Assembly (NCBI GenBank): GCA_015680685.1
Contig: MNCI01015542.1
Span: forward strand, 379,792-443,791
Source: Gnetum montanum
Taxonomy: Eukaryota > Streptophyta > Gnetopsida > Gnetales > Gnetaceae
DNA length: 64,000 nt
Direction of reading: 5' to 3'
Part shown: in pieces, positions 1 through 11,759 of the stretch
Layout of the letters: each line of letters opens with the position of its first letter
Numbering within the stretch: the stretch's first letter is position 1
Notes under the pieces: model-generated
Database searches by the model: none
Seen by the model: the letters and a program-made list of their open reading frames with translations, nothing else
Told to the model about the DNA's origin: nothing
Program-made: the position numbers and the translations under genes

Positions 1-1474
1 CATGATATCTCATTCAATTTAATCATCTAAATCAGTAACAATACTTAAATTGTAAAGAGCAGTGGTGCCTAGAATTCTATTTATCAAGTTTTGACACTTC
101 CTGAAAAAATGACAATTCATGCACTTCTGGATTCTGCAAATCATTCTCCATTCTTATTTTACGCACGCACTTCTGAAGGATCCAGATTCTATTGCATCAG
201 AATCAAATGATTTCCCCTTCAGTTTTATCTTTGGAAATGGTAGCGGCCCATAAAATCTCTTACCTTTTATGGGGGATTGACCTTTGCTTTGTTCACTGCA
301 AGAAACATTCTTAAAATTCCTGCTCATATGAAGAATCTGTTCACTTTGCTTTTTCTTCCTTTGTCTTAGAATTGGTTTGGTGGCAAATGGTTTGGAAAAT
401 CTTTTGATCACTTGAATTTTCTTTGCTGTTTTGCTGAACAAAGATGATCTGCTAAACTTTTTCATCATTTTTGCAGCCCTGGCCACTGAGGAAGATCTGA
501 GTATAGTTTTTACAGAGCTTTGTGGTAGGATTGTTGGGAAAGGTGAACTGATGGAACCATGATCATAATATTTGTGAGAAAAAAACAGTGGTGTCCTGCA
601 GGAAAAGCTTCTTAGCATCTTCCTTTTTTTTTTCTTTTTTTGTTTATTTTGCAGAAACTGTTTCTGATTCTGTTTCATGGACTAAATCTGGTGATGAAAA
701 ACCTACATCACTTAACATGGCTCCAAAGGTCATGTGTTTTTTAACCTTGGCTCCTCTGTCCGGTGATCTTTGTCTTGCTTCATGAAGCTCTTTTTCTTTC
801 TCCAATTTCCTTACCAGTTTCATGGAATAAGAGGAGCAGTTGTTGCTGTCTTTTGAACCATGCATTTTGTTTCCAAGTCCTGGAGACTGATTTTTTTTCA
901 TGTTCAAGATATGGAAAAATTTTACATAGTTTTGAAAGAATCAGAAAACTTGTTATAGTTTGTTGTTTCTGAAAATGCCATTGGATTTGATTCATTTGAA
1001 TTCATAACAGTGTATGCTGCCTCTTTTGCAAGATTGCTTGCTTCTATGATTTCTCCCACTGTGCGCTGAATCATCATGGCAGACATGGACCATCTTCTCC
1101 ATCCTTCCCCTGTTACCGTGTCATTCATTCGGCTCCGTTCAGATATAAATATTGCAGAATTCAACAAATACTAAACTAAATATAACCTTACCATTTGACT
1201 AACACTACGCTAATTGTACCATTTGTTTTTCTTTTAATTGTAGTACTATTTGTTTTACTGTGATAACTGTGGTTACCTAAATAGCTTGAGTTCTTTAGAC
1301 CATACAAACCTTTACTGTAAATTCTCTAGCTGCTATGACGTGAATCTTAGTCTTTCTTACTTTATTACAGTAAAATCTGTTTTAAAATACTAAAAATCAA
1401 AGAGTGTTTTTTAAGCTAAATCAAAAGAAAAGTTTTTGAATACAAAACATATACTCTATTTTCAGTCGTAATTA
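1..1474. repeat. Segmental duplicate, copy 1 of TANGLED1-like 3' region
   Basis: This stretch aligns almost base for base, in the same orientation, with 42678-44153, an offset of about 42.7 kb. It covers the 3' flank, the last exon and part of the last intron of the TANGLED1-like gene. Similarity stops abruptly at 1474, after a shared GTAATTAT, where retroelement sequence begins. The left end lies outside the window. Copy 2 continues on to the upstream exons; copy 1 does not. Confidence 0.92.
154..1109 (-). pseudogene. TANGLED1-like pseudogene (last exon only)
   Basis: The region is a duplicate of the last coding exon of the gene at 42831-45038. It reads the same protein in pieces: the GEGWRRWSM start near 1109, the TVGEI motif, and the basic C-terminus ending SFRSACVK at 154. 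Three lesions break it. There is a length change near 925 (ACATAGTTTT against ACATGGAGTC in copy 2). A 2-base loss sits near 882 (CAGTC against CAGAGTC). An A/T-rich insertion near 625-652 adds an in-frame stop and shifts the frame before MLRSFSC. Exons 1-3 are absent, since homology ends at 1474 within the intron. It is therefore very unlikely to make a functional protein. The alternative, an allele of the other copy misplaced by assembly, is less likely because the flanking sequence differs. Confidence 0.88.
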
Positions 1475-1605
1475 TTGAAAGAATAATCTGAACACCAAGA
1501 TTAATCAAAGGCATCAATGGCTGGAGGTCAATTCCATTTGCTTTAGCATTCTGTACTTTGATTACTTGTGCAATTGGGTTTTTTACACAATTATTTTCTT
1601 ACATT

Positions 1606-1616
1606 TGGTATCAGAG
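1606..1616 (+). other. Primer binding site of the copia element
   Basis: TGGTATCAGAG is the usual plant copia primer site, complementary to the 3' end of initiator tRNA-Met. It lies two bases after a TTACA that would end the 5' LTR. Confidence 0.75.
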
Positions 1617-1666
1617 AGCATTAGATCTTTGTCTTGATGTGGTTTTTGAGGATGGTGCAATCTAAG

Positions 1667-1777
1667 ATAGCGTTGTTTAATATTTCTGAGCATAGCTCGA
1701 TTTTTGTGATTTATTTATGTTGATAGCATTGTTTAATATTTCTCCGCATAGCTTGATTTTTGTGATTTATTTATGTA
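1667..1777 (+). repeat. Two tandem copies of a 56-bp unit
   Basis: Units 1667-1722 and 1723-1777 both read ATAGC(G/A)TTGTTTAATATTTC and continue to GATTTATTTATG with a few mismatches. They lie in the copia leader between the primer site and gag. No coding or known regulatory role is visible. Confidence 0.8.
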
Positions 1778-2734
1778 TGCATCGTGATTTCTTAGAATAT
1801 CACGTTGTAAGTTGTATGGCAACATAGGGAATCTACTGAAAATTCGTCAATACAGGTTAACTTGGGTATGAGTTCAACCTCCCTAGGAAATGTTTCCCTT
1901 AGCATGACAAGTAGAGTGTTTGTGAGGTTGTCTAGGAAATGTTTGTGAGGTTTTTGTGTAGGGTATGGGCAAAGGGATCGCACCCACCAATTTGATATGC
2001 GTACATTAAATATACTTGAGAAAAGATTCTGGTGCACATGTTATGGAAACTCAAAGTAGTTGTAACCCAGATTTTAAAGGTGCCATTTTTCCACAGGCAT
2101 GAAGTTATATGTTTTGATAAAGTCATATATCCATCAAGGTATTTTTCCTGCAGTTATATGCATCAAGTCATTCAATATTTTTGATAAAGTGGTAACTGGA
2201 TATACATAAAGTTGTTTAATATTTTGATAAAATTATGTTTATGCCAAGTTGAATTTGGTAATTTATTAATTTTATGCATATTTTTTATATATATGTATGC
2301 ATCATTTTCTGCATATGAATTATAACTAGTGATCTATATAATCTTTAATTATGCAAAATTATGTACTAAGAGCCTTTGGATCACATATGATAGACAACAT
2401 TAAGAATTGTGATTAATCATATGTAATATGATAAATTTTAGCTCATAGGAATTTTTATTGTATTTAATATGATTAATTATGATGATATGTTAAATTATTT
2501 TTCTTAATTTGCCCCCAGGGATTAAGAAAAGGAATATAATTTAATTGTTTCATCATAAGGATATATGAATCTGTTTGAATTAAAATTTAGCCCATAAGCA
2601 ATTTTATGTCATTTGATTCATATTTTTCATGATTTACATTGGTAAACATGTCTTATGGTATTTTAACCTCAAATTTAGTGACATAAGCATGTTTAATTAT
2701 GCAATTGTACTACTTGTAAGCTACTCTGATTTTA
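1778..2734 (+). other. Copia leader, no gene recognised
   Basis: This AT-rich sequence between the 56-bp tandem repeat and the first Gag similarity holds only chance open frames. A short partial repeat of AGGAAATGTTT occurs at about 1885 and 1934. I see no other signal. Confidence 0.5.
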
Positions 2735-3462
2735 AATATGACATTCCTAAATTAAAGGTTGATAATTATAAGGTGTGGAAGGAGAGAATTCTTCTTCATT
2801 TAGGCTAGATGGACATTGATTATGCTATCTGTAAGGATGAACCACCTGTCGTTACAATAATCAACCATCTGGATGATATTGGTAATTATGAAAAATGGGA
2901 GCAATCTAATTGCCTTTGTGTCATGTTCATAAAAACCAAGATCTCAACTAGTATACGTGGTTCACTAGAATAGAATGATAATGTGTGCACTTTGTTAAAG
3001 GTCATTGATGAACAATTTGACTCATCAGGTAAGGCATTGGCTAGCACCTTGATAATAAAGTTCTCATCCATTAAGCTCACTGAAATTAGTGGTGTGCATG
3101 AGCACATCATGCAAATGAGGGATATACTAGCTAAACTCAAAACACTTGAGGTTGAGATGTTAGAATCTTTCCTTGTGCACTACATCTTAAACACACTCCC
3201 ACTGCAATACAAACCCTTTAAGATTTCTTATAACACACATAAGACAAATGGTCAATTAATGAGATGATAACCATGTGTGTGCAAGAAGAGGGGAGACTTG
3301 CTATGGAAGCGAAAGAGAGTGTGCATCTAGCCACACAAGGAAAGAATAAAGATCAACCCAAAGGTAAGTGGAAGGTCAAATTGCTTGCACAAGCTAATAT
3401 TAAGAAGGAATCCAAATGTTTTTTCTGCAAAAAGAAAGGGCACATAAAGAAGGATTGTTGAT
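2735..3462 (+). pseudogene. Copia Gag (UBN2-type) with zinc knuckle, broken
   Basis: Gag would form the virus-like particle. The conceptual frame starts IPKLKVDNYKVWKERILLHL, typical of the retrotransposon Gag (UBN2) domain, and continues through LLKVIDEQFD and LVHYILNTLPLQY. It ends in a standard CX2CX4HX4C knuckle (CFFCKKKGHIKKDC, about 3418-3459). A TAG replaces the expected Trp near 2806, another stop falls near 2971, and a frameshift near 3250 separates the core from the knuckle. The start codon cannot be fixed. It was once functional but is now a relic. Confidence 0.8.
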
Positions 3463-3465
3463 GTT

Positions 3466-3735
3466 AGCCATGACACATGGTGGATTGATTCTGGTTCTAC
3501 AATCCATGTTACCAATTCCTTTCAGGGGGTGCAAAACCTAAGGAAGCCAGTGGAAAGTGAGTCATGCATCTATTCAGGCAATAAGATGTGTTCACATGTG
3601 GAGGCAATTAGAACATGCAAATTAGTTTTAAGTAGTGGTTTTGTTTTAGAATTGGAAAAGACATTTTATATTTCAAGTTTTTTAAGGAATTTAATTTCGT
3701 TTTTCAAGGCTTATATCATTGGAATTTTCCTTTAA
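3466..3735 (+). pseudogene. Copia aspartic protease remnant
   Basis: The peptide WWIDSGSTIHVTNSFQG near 3480-3530 carries the DSG(S/A)T active-site signature of copia proteases. It is followed by HVEAIRTCKLVLSSGFVLEL and FYISSFLRNLISF, the second half of the domain. The enzyme would cut the Gag-Pol polyprotein. The frame shifts between the Gag knuckle and this domain, and again before integrase. Confidence 0.75.
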
Positions 3736-3874
3736 TTTTTCAAACACTATATTCAATTTATATTATAGATCTGAACTTACTAGAAGTGGTACATTGAAAG
3801 ATGGTCTTTTCAAAATTAATTTACAAAATGAAATTTGTTATACTTCTATGCATGTTCATGCTAGCATTAAGAGA

Positions 3875-5806
3875 TGTGTTATGAATGATGAATCCTCTAT
3901 GTTGCAGCATCGTACATTAGGACATATCTCTATTGAGATAATAAAGAGATTAGTAAATGCTAGAGTACTTAGTACTCTAGATTTTACTGACTTTGACACT
4001 TGTGTCGATTGCATAAAGGGAAAGCAAACCAATATATCAAAGAAAGATGCCAAAAGGAGTTCAGACATATTAGAGATCATACATACAAATATTTGTAGTC
4101 CACATATGGATGTGTATGGTAAAAAGTATTTCATTACCTTTATTGATGATTACTCATGATATATGTATCTCTACCTACTTCATAACAAGAGTGAAGCTTT
4201 AGATGCCTTTAAGGTGTTTAAGGCTAAAGTAGAGAAACAATGCAATAAGCAAATAAAGTTAGTGAGATCTAATAGTGGTGGTGAATATTATGGTAAATAT
4301 ACTAATGATGGACAAGCACCTAGTCCATTTGCTAAGTTTCTTCAAGAGCATGGAATTATTGCCCAATACACTATGCCTGGATCTCTAGACCAGAATGGTG
4401 TGGCAAAAAGAAAAAATTGAACATTATTGGACATGGTGTAGAGTATGCTTAGTAGCTCCAAGCTTCCTAAGTCCTTGTGGATAAAAGCTCTCAAGACGAC
4501 AATGTATATATTAAACTAAGTTCCAACCAAGGTTGTCTCAAAGACACCATTTAAATTATGGAAAGTTTGAAAACCAAGTTTGCAACATATACACATTTGG
4601 GGATGCTTGTCTGAAGTAAGATTCTATAATCCACAAGGAAAGAAGCTAGACCCAAGGACCATTGATGAAACACGATATGCACAAGCCGCGATATCGCGGT
4701 CCGCTGCCAAATCTATAAATAAGAGGTGGCACTCCCCTCATTTCTCATCCTAGGCTAGAAGTAGCGAAGCTCTGGTGGATTGATCACCCTAGAGATAGAA
4801 TATTTTCCATGTGCCTGCAGTAGGAGTCCCCCAAGTGAACGGTTCTTTATTCGAGCAACTTTATACCTGAACGCAAGTTGTGTATGGCAATAAAGACGAG
4901 CTTTGTGGATAAACCTTGCAGTGCATGGATAGGTTTATTTAATGTTATTTATTGCTTTCCTAGTAACGTGGCATGAGTACAACTTGGTTACGAGCATTGA
5001 CGAATGTGTACGGCTAGCCAAGGAATCGGCTACTCATCGCGATTAGATTCTCTCACCCTTACCTCCTAGAACGTGGGACAAGTACGACTTGATTACGAGC
5101 ATCTACGGATGTGTATGGCTAGTCAAGGAATCAGCTGCTTGTCACACTTAGGTTAGTTAGGTGCCTCAGTACGACCGCTTCAAGCACGTGCATTACGTGT
5201 GGTAATCCCTGTAACGATTAGTGTTTGGTAGCCACAGTTGCATAGTTCAGGGTGTGTACGGCAAGTGGGAACGGATGCTGACGCTAGGACTTAGCACGGT
5301 AGTTAGAATTAGTTTTAGTCTCTCAACCCTTCACCCTTTAGCATAGGAGATAAACTATAAAAGACCAAAAAAATTATATACCTTGGACTTACTTAACCAT
5401 ACACCGTGACAACAACAAGTAAGTCTAGGAAGACAACGATTAATTAACCCCAAGTGTTCCTTGCGGCGTTTAGGCATTTAGTTTGCGGAGTTCGACCAGA
5501 TCGCGCGTGCTACACTCATTTCGTATGGTTGAGTGTAGACCTCACCACTCATCAACCATACATGGGTATTTCATTGGATATGTTAAACAGTCTAAGGAAT
5601 ACAAATTTTATTGCCCATCACATACTACTAGGTTTGTGGAATTAAGGAATGCTAAATTTCTTAAGAATGACTTGATTAGTGGGAGCAATAAATCTTGGAA
5701 CATTGTTCTTAATATAGATCATACAGATGCTCAACCCACCACTTTAAATGATAAACTAATTTTTGTGCACAATACACCTAGATCACAAATGCATAATGAA
5801 CAATAG
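3875..5806 (+). pseudogene. Copia integrase, split by a solo LTR
   Basis: The pre-integrase zinc region reads LQHRTLGHIS...CVDCIKGKQ, with the HHCC-type His and Cys residues. The catalytic core follows: FITFIDDYS (first Asp), VRSNSGGEYY, where the usual second Asp is Asn, and the PGSLDQNGVAKRKN region with the expected NG but altered neighbours. The C-terminal part resumes after the solo LTR: DPRTI joins HGYFIGYVKQSKEYKFY exactly across one copy of the target duplication. In-frame stops occur at 4159 (TGA for Arg), near 4420 and near 4432. Integrase would insert the cDNA. This copy cannot encode a complete enzyme. Confidence 0.82.
4663..5554 (+). repeat. Solo LTR 1 of the TGATGAG family
   Basis: This 892-bp LTR begins TGATGA and ends CACTCATCA. 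The 5-bp target duplication ACCAT lies at 4658-4662 and 5555-5559. Inside are palindromic GATATCGCG motifs, a TATA box (CTATAAATAAG near 4714), the block CTGCAGTAGGAGTC near 4817, and AATAAA near 4890. No internal element region is present, so it is a solo LTR left by LTR-LTR recombination. Removing it with one ACCAT restores the surrounding copia reading. Confidence 0.93.
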
Positions 5807-6059
5807 CCATTCATTGAAGTTCCACAAATTGCTAATCAAGAAGTAGTAGATCCAGCTAAACAATAGAGACCAGAACCTATTGGACATCATGATCCTCAAG
5901 AGAATGATGAACCAAGATTAAGAAGATCTACTAGAGTAAGGTGATCAACAATTCCTAGTGACTATATGGTGTATCTACTAGAGTCTTACTACAACATAGA
6001 AGCCGAAAATGATCCCAACATGTTTTCACAAGCCATGAGTTGTAATGAAAGGAATCTAA

Positions 6060-7560
6060 CTTGTGGTATGATGTCATGAAAGATGAGATGAACTCTATGT
6101 CATCTAATGTGTTTAGGATCTTGTCAAATTGCCTAATGGTGTAAAAGCCATTAGATGCAAATGGATCTTCAAGACTAAGAAAGACTCATTGCGTAACATT
6201 GAAAGATATAAGGCTAGACTTGGATTCATTAGAAAGAGGGAATAGAGTACAAGGAGACCTTTTCTCCTGTATCTAAGAAGGACTCCCTTTGTGTTATCAT
6301 GGCATTGGTTTCCCATTTTGATCTTAAATTACATCAAATGGATGTAAAAGCAACATTCCTTAATGGTGATCTAGAGGAAGAGGTTTATATGAAACAACTT
6401 GAAGGATTTTTCTCTAGTGATGATGAGCAATTTGTATGCAAGCTCAAGAAATCCATATATGGATTGAAATAGGCCTCCCATCAATGGTACTTAAAATTCC
6501 ATGATATCATCACTTCATTTGGTTTTGAAGAAAATATAATGGATAAATGTATATACCAGAAGGTTAGTGGAAGAAAAATCTGTTTCCTTGTTCTATATGT
6601 GGATGATATCCTTCTTGCAACCAATAATAGTGGATTTCTATATGAGGTGAAACATTTTCTCTCTAAGAATTTTGACATGAAGGATCTAGGTGAGGCATCT
6701 TATGTCATTGGAACTTAGATCCATAAGGATAGATCTAGATGTATTCTATGACTATCATAGGAAACCTATATCAATAAAGGTTTAGAGAGGTTTCATATGA
6801 AAGATTGTTCACCAAGTATAGCATCCATTGTGAAGGGTGATAGGTTCAATTTGAATCAATGCCCTAGGAGTGATTTAGAGAAGAGTTAGATGAGCAACAT
6901 TCCATATGCTGCAGTTGTTGGAAGCCTTGTGTATGCTTAGGTTTGAGCAAGACCTAACATTGCATTTATTGTGGGAATATTGAGTAGATATCACAATAAT
7001 CTAGGTATTGACCACTAGAGAGTTGCAAAGAAAATGATGAGGTACCTTCAAGGTACAAAAGATTACATGCATATGTATAAGCAAACTAACTCCTTGGTGG
7101 TGACTAGCTACTCTAATTCATACTTTGCTAGCTGTATTGATTCATGGAAATCAACATTTGGTTATGTTTTTATGCTAGCTGGAGGAGCTATATCCTAGAG
7201 GAGTGGAACACAAACTTTGGTTGCTACTTCCATCATCGAGGCAGAGTTTGTTTCTTATTTTGAGACTACTTCACATGGTGTATGGTTAAAGAGTTTATAT
7301 CAAGCCTTAGAATTATGGATTCTATATCTAGGCCATTAAGTATGTTTTGTGACAATTCATTTGCTATCTTTATGGCTAAGAATAATAAGAGTGGCAGTTG
7401 AAGTAAACACATCGACATAAAGTATTTAGCCATAAGGGAATGCATTAAAGAAAACAAAGTGGTCATTACACATATAAGCACTAAATTAATGATAGCTAAT
7501 CCTTTGACAAAAGGAATGCCACCAAAGTTATTTAAGGATCATCTAGTTCGGATGTGACTT
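6060..7560 (+). pseudogene. Copia reverse transcriptase and RNase H, broken
   Basis: Reverse transcriptase landmarks are present across frames. They are LPNGVKAIRCKWIFKTKKD, the KLKKSIYGLK block near 6440-6470, and the catalytic YVDDILLATNN near 6597-6630. RNase H follows with LVYA...ARPNIAF, VAKKMMRYLQGTKDY, and SWKSTFGYVFMLAGGAIS before VATSIIEAEF (about 7140-7260). Premature TAG codons sit where related proteins carry Gln (after SIYGLK, after VIGT, after the Leu-Ser pair) or Trp (after GGAIS). Together these would copy element RNA to DNA and remove the RNA strand. No uninterrupted enzyme remains. Confidence 0.85.
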
Positions 7561-7929
7561 GGTTCCATAATGTAATTTGTTGTATGCATAATTTTACAGT
7601 GTTAATGAAACTCTTATTCAGTTGTGTTATTTTCTCATATAGTTTGTGCATATAGTTATTAGAGAAAATAGACATATCGCAAGGCCTAGAATGAACATTG
7701 GGTTTATTCATAAAGTTAAGTTACCATCTAAGAAATTAGGTTTTGAGAGATAACACATTGTAATACATTGAAGATAATACTCACATTGACAAGAGGTGAA
7801 GCTATTGAACAGCTTCACACTAGACTAAAAGGGGTTGAGGTTGTGATGGAAATTATAGTATTCTATTGATCCTTGGTAGACGCCACACAACATATAATTC
7901 AAAAGGCCTTAAATTAGACCTACTAGGAG

Positions 7930-9161
7930 AATGTATAGTTGACTGCAGAGAACCATCACTTGCAAAATGTTGATGAGTGGAAACAGCAATTAACCAACTT
8001 CATCCATCAACAACAGGAGCAACTAGCTAGAGCAAACACAAAATTGAGGAGATTAGTAGCAGAAAACAAAAACCTCTCTATGGAGGAGGTCTATGCTCTT
8101 CACCAAAAAATTTTGATTGATGTAGCAGCTTAGAAATTAGAGGCTCTCAAATTTGAGAGAGTCAAGGATCATTATAAAGAACAAGTCAATCTACAAAAGG
8201 AAGTGAATGAAAAACACATCTAGTTAGCAAAGGCAAAAGTGAATGAAACCCTCCAACGACTCTAGCAAGGAAGAGAATTATGGTAACCCATCATTGATGG
8301 GATAAATGCCTACAACAAGGTAGAAATCCACATGAAGGAGTTGCAAATTGAGGAGATGATAGAATACATGGAGCTCAACAATCTTTGATATGTAAATCTA
8401 GCTATGTTAACTGTCAAAAGGCCATAGTTAGAACTCGACAAATAGTTGGCCAGCTCATACTTGTTATATAAGGTTGAGTTCAAGCATCATAAAGACACCA
8501 AGCAAAAGCTTGCAATGGAAAATGTTGAACTCAAAGTTCTCAAGGGCAAATACACTGGACAAAGATCTACCATCAAGAACCTAGCTAGAACGATGAGTGA
8601 CTACCAACAACTACAGAACATGCTCAAGGCATTCAATATTGAATGCAAACATTTCATTGCCTAGTTTATCAACATAAACAGCTGTTCCCGATAATGCCCT
8701 GTTTGTGGGATATCCCCATTCCAACCCACATTGATGATGTTGTGTAGATTGTTAATGATCCCCAGAGTAAGGAGAAGAAGATGAAGGCATTACTAGATGC
8801 CTTTCAACTTCCACTAGAGGTTGTAGCTATAGCAGGATAACCACAGCCACCTCAGCTATCGCACGTGTTGGAACCAGTGAAGATCCTTCAGAACCTCAAG
8901 AGCCCCCACTACTTGGGACTATTTAATCTTCTCCACCGCCTTAATGTCATCAGAGGATGTGCTATCCAATTTTTTATAGTCATGTCATGATGTTCAATTT
9001 TGTTTCATGAACACCACAAGTTTTGTAATGTGTTGATTTTTACACTTAAGCACTCAATTTTATTAAGTTAGTTTGTTTTATTAAGAGTCAATCAATAATC
9101 CCATACCTTTCCAATTTTGTAAAGGAACTCAAGAACAAGTTTTCATTCATTCATGGGGGTA
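7930..9161 (+). pseudogene. 3' tail of a Ty3 element with coiled-coil ORF
   Basis: The conceptual protein (about 7939-8664, four or more TAG stops) is rich in Glu, Lys, Gln and Leu and reads as long helices. Examples are HQQQEQLARANTKLRRLVAE, NLSMEEVYALHQKI and LKFERVKDHYKEQVNLQKE. It aligns along its length with the minus-strand ORF at 56570-59340 (LSMEEVRAICQK, INEKEI, YANLAMF), so it is a real second copy. It is followed, as there, by a polypurine tract (TCATGGGGGTA, 9151-9161) and an LTR. The N-terminal half of the ORF and all of pol are missing. I do not recognise its function. A structural or post-integrase ORF like the extra ORF of Athila elements is possible. Confidence 0.7.
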
Positions 9162-9351
9162 TGATGAGCATTAAAGTGTTGCATTGATAGGTCCCCATTA
9201 ATGTGGCCTCGTCAATGGACCCCCTTTGATTAGGCCCCATTTAAGTGGTGTTGCCCTGTCGACATAGCATTTGCTACATTGATGCAACCCTATAATAAAA
9301 ACTATTAATATGAGCTTGTATCCATGTTTATGGGACATCAAGTCATAATAG

Positions 9352-10471
9352 TGTTGATGCATAAATTTTGGACACACCGCCAACACCTGTGAAAACTCGT
9401 TTTAGGAGACTATCGCCTACGGCACCTCCCGTATGGGTACGGAAACCTAAGAATAGTCTCAGCTGGAAAGGGCTATGTGAAAAAACAATAATAACAATAT
9501 TTTAAAGAAAATATTAAAATCTTTAAATTTAATAAGAATATTGAAAAGTTAAATAATTTATGCAATTTAAAAGAGTACAATAAATAATTCAAAATAAAAT
9601 GCAAATAATAATATTGAAAACTATAAAAGTTATCTGCCACCGCGGCTGCTTCTGTGCTTGGAGATGGCATAGGGAAAAATTTGTTCTATTGTTTGAAAGC
9701 AAATAAATAAAGAACAAAACGATGTGCATACAACCTGTCTCTGCCAGGTTTCTGTTTATAGGCAGAAAGAGGGCGTTGGTCTCTGCCGCGTGGGCAGAAA
9801 AGAAAAAAAGAAAAGAAAAGAAAACATGTCTGTTTCTATCTGAGAAAATAGAAAATCTTCGTTCAACAATTGCTACTACAGGGCAAGCACACTGTCATCT
9901 ACAATCTTCCTGCAACTGCTATTGATGTTCACCGTGTGTTTCACACTCCTGCCGTGTTTTGCCACCTGCCAATAGGAGAGAGAAGACTACCGAAAACACC
10001 TCCGCTGTCGGTGTTGCCTGCCAGTAAAATAGAAAATGGTTGCCGCAAACTCTCGCCCCCTCCCCGTTTATGTGAATTGACAGGGTATTTATAGGGTTGG
10101 ACAGGGCTCGAGCACAAAATTCAAGAATGGAATCAACAGCTGTGAGATGAGAGGAAAGTAGATCTAGCGACATGTGTCCCATGGATAGTTGGCACGAGTT
10201 GGATGTGTGTTGGATAGTTGCATTCTTTGACCAGGTTCAATGTATCTATGTTGGATAGTTGTGCACAAGTTGGATGTGTGTTGGATAGTTGCATTCTTTG
10301 ACCAGGTACATTTTATTTTACAATTTATGGGTTATTCAAACCCATAAAAGTACATTTAATTTAGACCATGAGGGCTTGACATGTCAATACTGTACGACTT
10401 TTGATTTTTTGTGATATTAAACTTGTTCAAACAAGGCCCTATGCCTAGCATGGGTGAGGTTGGCCTCAACA
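9352..10471 (-). repeat. Element D 3' LTR (1120 bp)
   Basis: It runs from TGTTGATGC to GGCCTCAACA and matches 15147-16195 closely. It is 71 bp longer because of an internal tandem duplication near 10197-10310, where GGATGTGTGTTGGATAGTTG occurs twice; the other LTR has it once. Open frames inside it are not genes. Confidence 0.9.
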
Positions 10472-11759
10472 CTTAGCCCCCAAACTCAGATTGCAAGAAA
10501 GTGCAAGGACCATAAAATTTTGAACGAAAATACAACAGGTAGGAAAACAAAAAAAACATGAAACAAGAAATGAAAACTTTAAAGTAAACTATAATGTTCT
10601 GAACATGATCAAAATAAACAAATAATCGAAAGATACACCGACATAGGCCATCCAAACAACCATTAAAATCTAAAAATATAATTTATTATTATTTTAACTA
10701 AGATTTATAGATATATATGTGTAATTATATATATATGTAGATATATGCTTGAGCTCTCATTCTCAATATTCTCACAAGGTAACAGTAAAAGTATGCAGAC
10801 TATTCTGAGCAAGTGATTTATACAAAACTTAATGAGGAGGATGAACTAAAACTCATGTTAGATCCTAGTAAGCCACAACTTTTAGATTTTTCCTTGGGTC
10901 TTTTTTTTTTTTTTTTTTTTTGAAAAACTTAAATTTAAAAGGGGAAATGGAGGTTAGGGTGAGGATTGTTGCCAAACCCCATCACACTCAAGAACTTATT
11001 ACACTGCCAACGAACATGGTCCTCATTTTTTATTTTTTATTTTGCTTTGTTTTTTTAAGGAAACTTTGCTCATGGTGTACTTCATTTTTGAGGTAGAAAT
11101 TCCAACACGAGTCTAGCCGCTTAGTTGCACTACCAAAAAACATGGTCCTTTTGGAAACTTTTCCCATTGTGCAATTCAACCCTTGTGTATGTGCCTTTGA
11201 TTGGTGGCATCATAGCAAGTCTCCTGGGTGGCTAAGGGTTCTCAAGCAGAAATGAACACACTTCACCCCGTTGTTCATAGGATAGCCATGGATCATCATA
11301 CCTGAGGGCTTGGGCTTATGAGAGGAAAGGATAGAATTTTCAAAAGTCACCTAGTAATTATGACTAACCACTCTCCAACATCACATATCCTACACTCACA
11401 TGATCATGATGATAACATGATAAGTTTGTATAAATCAAATGCTCCATAATCTAACATAACAAATAAACTGAAACCTTGGAATCAATTGGAAAGAGTTATA
11501 ATATTTATAAAATATAAAGCAGATTTTATAGCATTATGTTATAGTAATAGTAAATTATATTATACCTACATTATTTTCCAATGGTGTTAAGATGACCCAA
11601 TATCAAGTAACTCAAATGACAAATGATTATTAAAATCATATGAAGAACACAATAATCAAAACAATATGCTAAGAAAGAAATGATGAAAATGCAAGCAAAA
11701 TATGGAAATGCAACAATATACATATGAAATGCAAAGAAAAAGGGGAAGAAAACATGCAA
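10472..11759 (-). other. Element D 3' noncoding region with polypurine tract
   Basis: At 10472-10487 the minus strand reads GAGTTTGGGGGCTAAG, a polypurine tract directly before the LTR. The rest is AT-rich, with a run of about 22 T at 10903-10924. No coding similarity is visible. Confidence 0.6.

Larger units (their letters stand above)
1475..7926 (+). mobile_element. Decayed Ty1/copia LTR retrotransposon
   Basis: In order this element holds a tRNA-Met-type primer binding site, Gag with a CCHC knuckle, aspartic protease, integrase, reverse transcriptase and RNase H, which is the copia gene order. A polypurine tract (AAAAGGGGTTGAGG) lies at 7827-7840. The 5' LTR is at most the 129 bases before the primer site, beginning TGAAAG and ending TTACA. 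I could not match it to a 3' LTR, so both outer limits are uncertain. The reading frame has many stops and shifts and is split by a solo LTR at 4663-5554. Nearly all premature stops are TAG or TGA at sites where related copia proteins have Gln, Trp or Arg. Confidence 0.85.

Noticed and set aside
588-972. Plus-strand frames opposite the TANGLED1-like pseudogene
   Set aside because: They are antisense shadows of a recognised exon and have no own motifs.
8446-8664. Host coiled-coil gene
   Set aside because: It aligns with the element ORF at 56570-59340 and precedes the same polypurine tract and LTR, so it belongs to a retroelement.
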